Assembly: GCA_018821745.1 (NCBI GenBank)
Contig: JAHJLU010000748.1
Location: forward strand, 1 to 6,144
Length of the DNA: 6,144 bases
Origin: Myxococcota bacterium
Lineage (GTDB): Bacteria > Myxococcota_A > Polyangia > HGW-17
Direction: 5' to 3'
The notes beneath the pieces are model-generated. The model was given only the letters and a program-made list of their open reading frames with translations. It was not told the DNA's origin and did not search any database. This document shows, piece by piece, positions 1 through 5,883 of the stretch; positions within the stretch are counted from its first letter, which is position 1, and every line of letters starts with the position of its first letter. Position numbers and translations under genes: made by a program.

Positions 1-264
1 ATCGATCACCTTGACAACGGAGAACAGGGAGAGGCTTTTGGCGCTTCGAGCCAGAATAAACCCACCGTTGGCACCACGGGATGAATCAACAAATCCGGCT
101 TTCACGAGCTTTTGCATCACCTTGGCCAGATGGGACTGCGACACTTCAAGGACCGTGGAAATCTGGGCGACACTCAGTCGTTTCCCGGCACCGAGATTGT
201 TAATGACGGCCAGGGCGTGGATCGCAAGATTTGAGGCTTCACTGATTGGAAGAGAGTTAAGCAT
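1..264 (-). CDS. Rrf2-family winged-helix transcriptional regulator (partial, N-terminal 88 residues)
   Basis: The minus strand is open from an ATG at 264-262 to the window edge, giving 88 residues without a stop; the C-terminal part lies outside. The sequence fits the N-terminal DNA-binding region of the Rrf2 family: an N-terminal helix (SNLAIHALAVINN, residues 11-23), a helix-turn-helix (LSVAQISTVLEVSQSHLAKVMQ, about residues 30-51), and the wing motif with GFVDSSRGANGGFILAR (about 57-73), where RGxxGGF is the family hallmark. Members such as IscR, NsrR and RsrR bind Fe-S clusters through cysteines located beyond residue 88, so whether this one has a cluster cannot be judged here. It is divergent from the signalling operon starting at 722 and may regulate itself and that operon. 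The start is preceded only by a weak GAGA-type ribosome site, but a good promoter sits just upstream. Family call is firm; ligand and target are unknown. Confidence 0.9.
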   Translation of the reverse strand, partial: MLNSLPISEASNLAIHALAVINNLGAGKRLSVAQISTVLEVSQSHLAKVMQKLVKAGFVDSSRGANGGFILARSAKSLSLFSVVKVID

Positions 265-290
265 TTCAGTTTTCTCGATTCTTAATTGGA

Positions 291-319
291 GTTTTAATTC
301 CTATAAAGGGTTCTGTCAA
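291..319 (-). promoter_or_regulatory. Sigma70-like promoter of the Rrf2-family gene
   Basis: Read on the minus strand, a perfect TTGACA -35 box (319-314) is followed after 17 bases by TAAAAC (296-291), a 4/6 match to the -10 consensus. Transcription would begin near 284, about 20 bases before the ATG at 264. Spacing, position and orientation all fit. Two copies of the hexamer TTAATT (282-287 and 294-299) overlap the -10 and start region and could be part of an operator, but that is speculation. Confidence 0.55.
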
Positions 320-434
320 GTCGAAAAATTTCAGGGTTGATGAATGGCAATTCCCGGACCCCGCATAATTGTCTGACCAGGCAGCCATCGCCCGACCACC
401 TTCTCCATCCGAGAATTGGGATGAACTATACCAC

Positions 435-462
435 ATTGTTTCACGGGAAAAAGAATTGTTTC
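435..462. repeat. Short direct repeat ATTGTTTC x2, 20-base period
   Basis: ATTGTTTC occurs at 435-442 and again at 455-462, so the two copies start exactly 20 bases apart, about two helical turns, in AT-rich noncoding DNA. This is the geometry of tandem sites for a regulator binding one face of the helix. The units are short, so chance is possible; no known operator consensus is matched. Confidence 0.3.
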
Positions 463-501
463 GTTGCAATAACATTTTTTTCAAGACTGGATAATTGCCA
501 T

Positions 502-528
502 CAGGTTATACAAAAACGAACCTGTTTT
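502..528. other. Small inverted repeat followed by a T run
   Basis: CAGGTT (502-507) pairs with AACCTG (519-524) across an 11-base A-rich loop and is followed by TTTT (525-528). It looks like a weak intrinsic terminator in the + direction, but no + strand gene lies upstream in the window, the stem has only six pairs and the U tract is short. It could equally be a protein-binding dyad in the regulatory region. Confidence 0.25.
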
Positions 529-629
529 ACTCAAATATATCCAACGCCTGGCAGACCCAAAATTTCGCCAAAACGCATGATAACCATAAACATAATAACC
601 CCATATAGGATGTCTATTTCTGAATTATC

Positions 630-658
630 TTGACAGCCGGCAGGTCCTTCCACAATAT
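630..658 (+). promoter_or_regulatory. Candidate promoter of the signalling operon
   Basis: A perfect TTGACA (630-635) lies 92 bases before the first operon start codon. At the ideal 17-base spacing the -10 would be CAATAT (653-658), only a 3/6 match; a better match, TATGGT (656-661), sits at 20 bases. The strong -35 with a poor -10 is typical of promoters that need an activator, but the exact site is uncertain. Confidence 0.35.
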
Positions 659-683
659 GGTAACAGGATTCTGAATACGCCAC

Positions 684-698
684 CCTCGGTCACCGAGG
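684..698. promoter_or_regulatory. Perfect 15-base palindrome (operator or 5'-UTR hairpin)
   Basis: CCTCGGT (684-690), one C (691), and ACCGAGG (692-698) form a perfect odd-centred dyad. It lies downstream of the candidate operon promoter and 11 bases before the ribosome binding site of the Roadblock gene. As DNA it could be the operator of a dimeric regulator, possibly the divergent Rrf2 protein. As RNA it could form a six-pair GC-rich stem with a UCA loop near the start of the message. Confidence 0.45.
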
Positions 699-709
699 CC
701 CGGCACACC

Positions 710-714
710 AGGAG
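710..714 (+). promoter_or_regulatory. Ribosome binding site of the Roadblock gene
   Basis: AGGAG is placed seven bases before the ATG at 722, an ideal Shine-Dalgarno arrangement that fixes the start of the first operon gene. Confidence 0.8.
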
Positions 715-721
715 AAGTGAA

Positions 722-1090
722 ATGTCTAGAACCGAAGCACTGAATAGCACCCTAGCCCAGATCCAATCCAGCTCGGCCGATGTGGAGGCATGCGCCGTAG
801 TGTCGGAAGACGGCCTGATTATTGCCAGCTCCCTGCCTGCCAATATTGAAGAAACCTCCGTGGCAGGCATGAGCGCGGCCATGCTCTCCATGGGCACCAG
901 GACCGCCATGGAGCTCAAGAGAGGGCAGCTCGATCTGCTCTTCATCAAAGGCGACAACGGCTACCTCCTGATTAAGAACGCGGGTCCCCACGCCGTTCTG
1001 CTTGCCATGGCCCGTAAGGAAGCAAAACTCGGACTTATTTTCCTGGACATTACCCGTGGTGCCCAGCGCGTTCAGGAAATCCTGGGATAG
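722..1090 (+). CDS. Roadblock/LC7 domain protein (MglB-like)
   Basis: A 122-residue protein that is essentially one Roadblock/LC7 domain, the normal length for stand-alone bacterial members. The visible pattern is an N-terminal amphipathic helix (residues 3-18), a beta strand with ACAVVSEDGLIIASSLP (23-39), the central helix with SVAGMSAAMLSMGTRTAMEL (46-65), then strands around QLDLLFIKGDNGYLLIKNAG (69-88) and HAVLLAMARKEAKLGLIFLDI (90-110). Known relatives include MglB, the GTPase-activating partner of the Ras-like polarity GTPase MglA, and many uncharacterised dimeric scaffolds. It is cytoplasmic, with no signal peptide or membrane segment. No MglA-type GTPase is seen in this window; the partner may lie downstream or elsewhere, or the domain may simply dimerise and bind the kinase or ParA protein. 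It is first in the operon, has a strong AGGAG site, and its stop codon overlaps the ribosome binding site of the next gene. Domain call is firm; role is inferred. Confidence 0.9.
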   Translation: MSRTEALNSTLAQIQSSSADVEACAVVSEDGLIIASSLPANIEETSVAGMSAAMLSMGTRTAMELKRGQLDLLFIKGDNGYLLIKNAGPHAVLLAMARKEAKLGLIFLDITRGAQRVQEILG

Positions 1091-1101
1091 GAGAGGTACT
1101 C

Positions 1102-1851
1102 ATGGAAATAATCCACGACAACGTCCACAGTAAAAGCATCATGTTCCATGACCTGGGGTCAGGCCTTATGGTACAGTCCAACCAGCATGTCATCATCCGG
1201 GGCGAGGAGGCCATCGTGCTGGATCCCGGTGGTCACAAAATTTACACAAAGCTGTTCGCAGGACTCACCCCCGTGTTCCCCATCTCCCAGGTGAAGTATA
1301 TCTTCTTCTCCCACCAGGATCCCGATATCATCGCCGCCGCAAACGGGTGGCTCATGGTCACAGATGCCAAGGCTTTCATATCGGAGATCTGGCTGCGTTT
1401 TCTCCCCCACTTTGGAATCGACAGTTACGTGGAGAACCGGATCAGCCCTATTCCCGATCAGGGAATGAAGCTTTCCCTTGGGGGAGAGGATCTGCTGCTC
1501 ATCCCCGCTCATTTCCTCCACTCCAGCGGAAATTTCATGATCTATGACACCTTCAGCAAGATCCTCTATTCCGGTGACCTGGGTGCTTCCCTCGGGGCAC
1601 CCTATCAATATGTGGAGGACTTCAACGATCACATCCAGTACATTGAGGGGTTTCACTCCCGCTACCTCCCTTCCTCAAAACCTGTCCAGATGTTTCTGAA
1701 TACGGTAAAAGATCTGGACATCGAGATGGTGGCGCCCCAACACGGAGCCATTTTTCGGGGAAAAGAGACAGTGCACTCTTTCTTTAACTGGCTTTCAACA
1801 CTGAAATGCGGATATGAACTGATGGGAGAGGCATATAACCTTCCCGGATAA
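1102..1851 (+). CDS. ODP-like/flavodiiron-type metallo-beta-lactamase-fold protein, probable diiron oxygen or redox sensor
   Basis: A 249-residue protein made of a single metallo-beta-lactamase-fold domain related to the diiron domain of flavodiiron proteins, without the flavodoxin domain these enzymes need for electron supply. Probable metal ligands are H71, D73 and D75 in SHQDPD (70-75), H140 in HFLHSSGNF (137-145), D159 in YSGDLG (156-161) and H214 in PQHG (212-215). Flavodiiron enzymes carry H-x-E-x-D-H at the first motif; here Asp replaces Glu and Ile76 stands at the last His. Stand-alone proteins of this type are called ODP (oxygen-binding diiron protein); the Treponema denticola one works with a chemoreceptor as an iron/oxygen sensor. 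Here the neighbour is a soluble histidine kinase, so a sensory role in that pathway is the best inference. The start is supported by AGGAGAGG (1089-1096). It lies 11 bases after the Roadblock gene and 4 before the kinase gene. A hydrolase function is a less likely alternative. Confidence 0.85.
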   Translation: MEIIHDNVHSKSIMFHDLGSGLMVQSNQHVIIRGEEAIVLDPGGHKIYTKLFAGLTPVFPISQVKYIFFSHQDPDIIAAANGWLMVTDAKAFISEIWLRFLPHFGIDSYVENRISPIPDQGMKLSLGGEDLLLIPAHFLHSSGNFMIYDTFSKILYSGDLGASLGAPYQYVEDFNDHIQYIEGFHSRYLPSSKPVQMFLNTVKDLDIEMVAPQHGAIFRGKETVHSFFNWLSTLKCGYELMGEAYNLPG

Positions 1852-1855
1852 AGCC

Positions 1856-4800
1856 ATGCAGCGAGAGACAGACCTTCCAGAGCGCAAAAAGCGATTGTTC
1901 ACTGACCTGGTCAGGGCTCTCTCGCTCGCCCTGGATTTTGAAGATGGCGAACGCCTGCACCATGCGTGGCGTGTAGCCATTCTGGCCTACCATATCGGCC
2001 GGACGTGGGGGTATGAGAACCCCAGCATCCTCTATTTCTCGGGGCTGCTCCACGACATTGGAGGAATCACCCTCGACCACCACATCCTGCACTATGTCTC
2101 CCCCGGCCGATTTGAGCCGGCAGTTCATAATCACGGCGAGGAGGGAGCACACATCCTCGAGCCCTTTGAGCCCTTCGCGTCTCTGATCCCCGTCATTCGG
2201 CACCACCACGAACATGTTGACGGGTCGGGCTTCCCCCTGGGGTTAAAAGGGAATCAGGTTCCCCTTGAGTCGTCCTTTATCCTCGCCGCGGACATCCTCG
2301 ATATCCATCTGCGTGATCAGCGTGACAAGAACCACCTGGGGCACAAGATTTTGGAGCAGCATCGAAACACGGTGCTCCCGGGCAGCGTCGTGGATGCCGC
2401 GCTGAAATTGTTCGAAGATCTCCCTGATTTACTCCCCCTCGTGTTTGACCCCGACTCTATCAAGCGCCTGTTGTTCTCCATAACTCCCGTGCCACCTGAT
2501 CTCTCCGGGATTCCCCACTTGGAGCTGCTCACGCAACTGCTGTGGGTTTTCGCCCGGATAATAGACTCCAAACACAGCTACTCCATGGGTCACTCCGTTC
2601 GGACTACATGGCTCGCGTGTCGAATCGCCGATGGTCTCCCCGAGCAGGCGGTCAATAAATGGGATCTCATCTGGGCGGGACTCCTCCATGACGCGGGGGA
2701 GATTGGCGTCCCCGAGAACATCCTCGATAAAAAGGCGAGCCTGACTCCATTTGAATGGGTCGTTGTCAAAAAACACACACAGGATACCATGCAGATCCTC
2801 TCTTCCGTCAGGGATCTGGAGTACCTCGCCTACAGTGCCTCAGCCAACCATGAAAATTATGACGGTACGGGGTATCCCTTTGGATCCAGGGGGGAGGAGA
2901 TTCCCCTCATCTCCCGCATCATCGCCATCGCCGACGCCTATGATGCCATGCGAAGCGATCGACCCCACCGCAGCGCCCTCCCCCATAATCAAGCCCTGGA
3001 GGAACTGCAGCAGCAATCGGGCACCCGCTTCGATCCGTCTCTGGTTTCCATGGCAATTACCATTCTCAATGAACACGGTGATGCATCCCGGAATCTGGCC
3101 AACACCCACGAAACATTTCTCACCTTCTTCAAGGAGAGCACCCCAACTCTGGCCCCCTTGCTTGATCACTCATCGGGACACAAACACAGCACCGTCCTCC
3201 AGGGACAATCAGGAGTTTTTCTGTTTGAACTGGAGCCCTGGAGCCAACTGGAGCTCTCGGATACACTCTACATTCATAATGGAATAGAGGCGCTGGCCAG
3301 CCTTTGCGGTCCCATTGGCGATGAGAATCTTCTTCCCTGGCTCGTTCCCGAGTCTCGACACGATGTCAAAACATTGCACGGGATGAAGATGGGAGAGACC
3401 CTCACACGCTACCTCTTTGCCCGGTCCGGCACCCCAATGGAGGCAATTTTCCTCCGGGTTCCAAGCGGGTTCACCATGCTCTTCCGCAGCGCAGTGAACC
3501 GCATCGAGTCCTTTCAGGGGCTCACTGCTTTTTATCGTAACTTTCTCTCCAGCTCCGAGGCAGTGGTTTTCACCGATCCCCAGGGCATCATCACCGACGT
3601 CAACCGTAAATTTCTTGATCTGTATGGGTACCGCATCAAAGATGTTATCGGCCATCCCTCCAGCATCACAGGCAGCAAGGAGACCGCACCGGAGATTTAC
3701 CAGGCCATGTGGAAAGCTATCTCGGACCGAAACCGTGGGACGTGGTCAGGGGAGTTGGTGAATCAGACAGCCAGCGGCCAGCGTATTGTTGTGCAGCTCA
3801 CCATCAACTCCATCCGGGATGCATCGGGAAAACACCTCGGATACATTGGTCACACCCTGGACATCACCGCGCGAAAAGTCGCCCAGGAGGCACTGGTTCA
3901 GCGGGAAGCCGAGCTCAGAGTGAAAAACAGTGAACTCCAGAGGCTCAATGATCTGAAGAGCGACATGGTCTCCATAACCTCACATGACCTCAAATCCCCC
4001 ATAAACACGATCCTCACGATTACCTCATTTTTGCGGGACAGTCTCGATACCATGGACAAAAATCAGGTCGAATATTTCCTGTCCCAGATCGAAGAGAAGG
4101 GTGAACAATCAATCAGGTTCATCTCCGATATGCTGGACCTGGCAAAAATGGAGTCGGGCAATTATGAAATCCATCGGGAGGTGGTCCATCTCACCAAGCT
4201 GCTGAAGACTGTTATCGGGGACCATGCCCAGCAGGCGAAAGCCAAGGAGATAACGCTCACACCCAATCCACTCCCGGAGCACGTCACCATCGAAGGAGAC
4301 AACACCAAACTCAGCCAGGTGTTCTCCAATGTGGTGAGCAACGCGATCAAGTTTTCACCCGAGGGCGGGACCATCACCATTGACCTGGCCATGAGTGAAT
4401 CCAATACCGTGCGAGTGACGGTGGACGATGACGGGCCCGGTATCCCCGATGCCGAGCGGGACAGCGTGTTCCAGAAATATTATCAGGTAAACAAGGATCA
4501 GCAGGCGGTGAAACGCGGATTTGGTTCAGGGCTGGGACTCTATATTGTAAAAAATATTGTCTCGTCCCATGGCGGCCAGGTAATGGCAGAGCGCAGCCCC
4601 GCCGGGGGAACCAGGATTGTCATTGATCTTCCTCTGTTTGGAACCCGCGGAGGCATTCTCCTGGTCGAACTGCCACCGGACTATCGCGCGGGTATTCTGG
4701 CGTCACTCAAAAAGAACTCCCTGTGTGGCGTGGAAATTACCTCCAGACATCTCATCTCCCCCATGCTTGGAAATCCCAGGGTGACCTGGGTTATCATGGG

Positions 4801-4984
4801 ATCCGGTCCCCTCTCGGCCAACGCGTGGGACGCTCTCGAAAAACTGTCACCAGAACACAAGCCCAGGACACTGCTTCTCCTTACAGATCAGGTCGCAGCT
4901 CCGCGCCCCTGTGATCGAACACTCACTCTGCCCGGACACCACAACGAGTTGGCAGAGATTTTACAGATGGAGGTCCTGCCATGA
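1856..4984 (+). CDS. Soluble hybrid signalling protein: tandem HD-GYP, PAS, histidine kinase, degenerate receiver-like tail
   Basis: A 1042-residue cytoplasmic protein with no membrane segments visible. Domains in order: HD-GYP 1 (about 12-185; H36, H66-D67, H93, H117-H118-E119, DGSGFP at 122-127, D146); HD-GYP 2 (about 222-410; H246, H278-D279, H307, H332-E333, DGTGYP at 336-341, D360); an unassigned region (about 411-555); PAS (about 559-675); a signalling coiled coil (about 671-705); HisKA with phosphoacceptor H710 in SHDLKSP; HATPase with N-box N825/N829, G1 DDDGPG (857-862) and G2 GSGLGL (890-895); and a receiver-like tail (about 931-1042) without the acceptor Asp. Both HD-GYP copies lack the Lys of the HDxGK motif (Gly and Glu instead), and copy 2 has Asn331 for the first His of HHE, so cyclic-di-GMP hydrolysis is uncertain. 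The kinase core looks intact and probably phosphorylates the next gene's product. The ATG is 4 bases after the previous stop with no good ribosome site nearby, suggesting translational coupling. Confidence 0.9.
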   Translation: MQRETDLPERKKRLFTDLVRALSLALDFEDGERLHHAWRVAILAYHIGRTWGYENPSILYFSGLLHDIGGITLDHHILHYVSPGRFEPAVHNHGEEGAHILEPFEPFASLIPVIRHHHEHVDGSGFPLGLKGNQVPLESSFILAADILDIHLRDQRDKNHLGHKILEQHRNTVLPGSVVDAALKLFEDLPDLLPLVFDPDSIKRLLFSITPVPPDLSGIPHLELLTQLLWVFARIIDSKHSYSMGHSVRTTWLACRIADGLPEQAVNKWDLIWAGLLHDAGEIGVPENILDKKASLTPFEWVVVKKHTQDTMQILSSVRDLEYLAYSASANHENYDGTGYPFGSRGEEIPLISRIIAIADAYDAMRSDRPHRSALPHNQALEELQQQSGTRFDPSLVSMAITILNEHGDASRNLANTHETFLTFFKESTPTLAPLLDHSSGHKHSTVLQGQSGVFLFELEPWSQLELSDTLYIHNGIEALASLCGPIGDENLLPWLVPESRHDVKTLHGMKMGETLTRYLFARSGTPMEAIFLRVPSGFTMLFRSAVNRIESFQGLTAFYRNFLSSSEAVVFTDPQGIITDVNRKFLDLYGYRIKDVIGHPSSITGSKETAPEIYQAMWKAISDRNRGTWSGELVNQTASGQRIVVQLTINSIRDASGKHLGYIGHTLDITARKVAQEALVQREAELRVKNSELQRLNDLKSDMVSITSHDLKSPINTILTITSFLRDSLDTMDKNQVEYFLSQIEEKGEQSIRFISDMLDLAKMESGNYEIHREVVHLTKLLKTVIGDHAQQAKAKEITLTPNPLPEHVTIEGDNTKLSQVFSNVVSNAIKFSPEGGTITIDLAMSESNTVRVTVDDDGPGIPDAERDSVFQKYYQVNKDQQAVKRGFGSGLGLYIVKNIVSSHGGQVMAERSPAGGTRIVIDLPLFGTRGGILLVELPPDYRAGILASLKKNSLCGVEITSRHLISPMLGNPRVTWVIMGSGPLSANAWDALEKLSPEHKPRTLLLLTDQVAAPRPCDRTLTLPGHHNELAEILQMEVLP
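4969..4973 (+). promoter_or_regulatory. Ribosome binding site of the response regulator gene, inside the kinase gene
   Basis: GGAGG lies seven bases before the ATG at 4981, within the last codons of the kinase gene. It supports the chosen start and the 4-base ATGA overlap. Confidence 0.75.
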
Positions 4985-5883
4985 CCACAACTCCCCGTAT
5001 TCTCGTGGTCGACGATGAGCCTGTTGAACGTGAAATACTTACCGCATATCTCTCCAGCGGGGGTTTTGAGACCCTGTCAGCAGAAAATGGGGCACAGGCC
5101 CTCGCCCTTGCCCGAAGGGAGCCTGTCGACTGCATCCTCCTTGACGTCCAGATGCCTGTTATGGATGGATTTCAAACAATCGACAAGCTAAAATCAGAGA
5201 AATCCCTGGCACGGATCCCCGTCATCTTCCTCACCAGCATGGATCGGGACATTATGCGAATCAGGGGCCTGGAATCGGGGGCCCTCCATTACATTACCAA
5301 GCCCTTCAACAGGGCGGTGCTCTTTGCCACCATCCGATCAGTGCTGAAGAAGACCTCGGTTCCCCTGCCTGTGGCGGATCTGGAAGGAGAGCTGGATGAT
5401 TTCGGCCTTACAGAACTGCTCCAGTCCCTTGAGTTCGGACAAAAAACAGCCCATATCGTCTTTGAGGGTGAGGAGGGGGAGCTCTACATGGACCGCTCCA
5501 GACTCACCTGGGTGCGTTACCGGAACTACTATGGTGAGGATGCATTCCTGAGACTGCTCGTGTTCGGGAGAGGACGCTATCGTGTCTGGTTCGGTGACAC
5601 CTACAACCGTGAATCACCCCAGGATCTCCCCCTGTTCCATGTGATGATGGATACCACGCGAGTCTTTGACGAGTTGCAGGGGCTCCTGAACAATCTGCCC
5701 CCCATGGGCACCCTGATTTCCATCAAGGAATCTGACACCCACCCCCGGTTTCCCGGGGAAATCATTACGCTCAGGACCGCAGCAAATACTCTGGACCTCT
5801 CCTTGCCCGAGACCCTGCGGATCCTTGTTGACATACGAAACAATCAGCGCATGATCGAGGTCACCCAGGAGGACCATTCATGA
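4981..5883 (+). CDS. Response regulator: receiver domain plus DUF4388 (PATAN-like) output domain
   Basis: A 300-residue cytoplasmic protein. The receiver (about 5-125) is complete: acidic pair D11-D12, phosphoacceptor D55 in LLDVQMPVMDG, T85 in FLTS and K107 in ITKPF. After a short linker, residues about 133-207 match the DUF4388 domain, also related to PATAN: LEGELDDFGLTELLQSLEFGQ-type start (134 onward), a strand-turn-strand with GELYMDRSRLTWVRY, and the helix YGEDAFLRLLVF ending in RYRVWFGD. The last 90 residues (about 210-300) form an alpha-rich extension ending in a small LRT-to-IEVTQE segment that I cannot assign. There is no DNA-binding or enzymatic output, so it most likely acts by protein-protein contact. 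The gene overlaps the kinase gene by four bases and the ParA gene by four bases, so the kinase is its likely phosphodonor and the ParA-type ATPase its likely target or partner. The pairing is inferred. Confidence 0.9.
   Translation: MTTTPRILVVDDEPVEREILTAYLSSGGFETLSAENGAQALALARREPVDCILLDVQMPVMDGFQTIDKLKSEKSLARIPVIFLTSMDRDIMRIRGLESGALHYITKPFNRAVLFATIRSVLKKTSVPLPVADLEGELDDFGLTELLQSLEFGQKTAHIVFEGEEGELYMDRSRLTWVRYRNYYGEDAFLRLLVFGRGRYRVWFGDTYNRESPQDLPLFHVMMDTTRVFDELQGLLNNLPPMGTLISIKESDTHPRFPGEIITLRTAANTLDLSLPETLRILVDIRNNQRMIEVTQEDHS
5867..5872 (+). promoter_or_regulatory. Ribosome binding site of the ParA-like gene, inside the response regulator gene
   Basis: A full AGGAGG lies seven bases before the ATG at 5880, within the end of the response regulator gene, and fixes the start of the ParA-like protein at the ATGA overlap. 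Confidence 0.8.

Larger units (their letters stand above)
265..721. other. Divergent intergenic region with AT-rich core
   Basis: This 457-base stretch separates the minus-strand Rrf2 gene from the + strand operon. Positions 421-630 have only about 34% G+C (72 of 210 by hand count), clearly lower than the flanking genes. It carries the Rrf2 promoter at its left end, a candidate operon promoter (630-658), an 8-base direct repeat with 20-base spacing (435-462), a small hairpin followed by four T (502-528) and a palindrome (684-698). No open frame inside it has convincing codon structure or a recognisable product. I read it as a regulatory region with an unusually long upstream segment for the operon. 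Confidence 0.7.

Noticed and set aside
11..340. A + strand open frame of 109 residues at the left edge
   Set aside because: It is antisense to the Rrf2-family gene, whose minus-strand translation has clear family motifs.
266..484. A 72-residue minus-strand open frame upstream of the Rrf2 gene
   Set aside because: It covers the Rrf2 promoter, has no family resemblance, and its composition looks noncoding.
502..528. Firm call of a rho-independent terminator
   Set aside because: Only a six-pair stem with an 11-base loop and four T, and no upstream gene ending on either side; kept only as a low-confidence inverted repeat.
545..566. Possible sigma54 promoter (TGGCAG near the operon)
   Set aside because: The second element does not place GC at the required distance from GG, so the -24/-12 geometry fails.
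337..633. A 98-residue + strand open frame in the intergenic region
   Set aside because: Low-complexity AT-rich composition, no ribosome binding site, no recognisable motif, and it overlaps the candidate operon promoter.
1159..1656. A 165-residue minus-strand open frame opposite the ODP-like gene
   Set aside because: Antisense shadow of a gene with intact metal-binding motifs on the + strand; no recognisable product.
2751..3287. A 178-residue + strand open frame inside the kinase gene
   Set aside because: Proline- and serine-rich out-of-frame reading of the HD-GYP 2 coding sequence; no independent start signal or domain.
5740..5765. C/G-rich near-palindrome inside the response regulator gene
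   Set aside because: Imperfect symmetry and explained by codons of the coding sequence.
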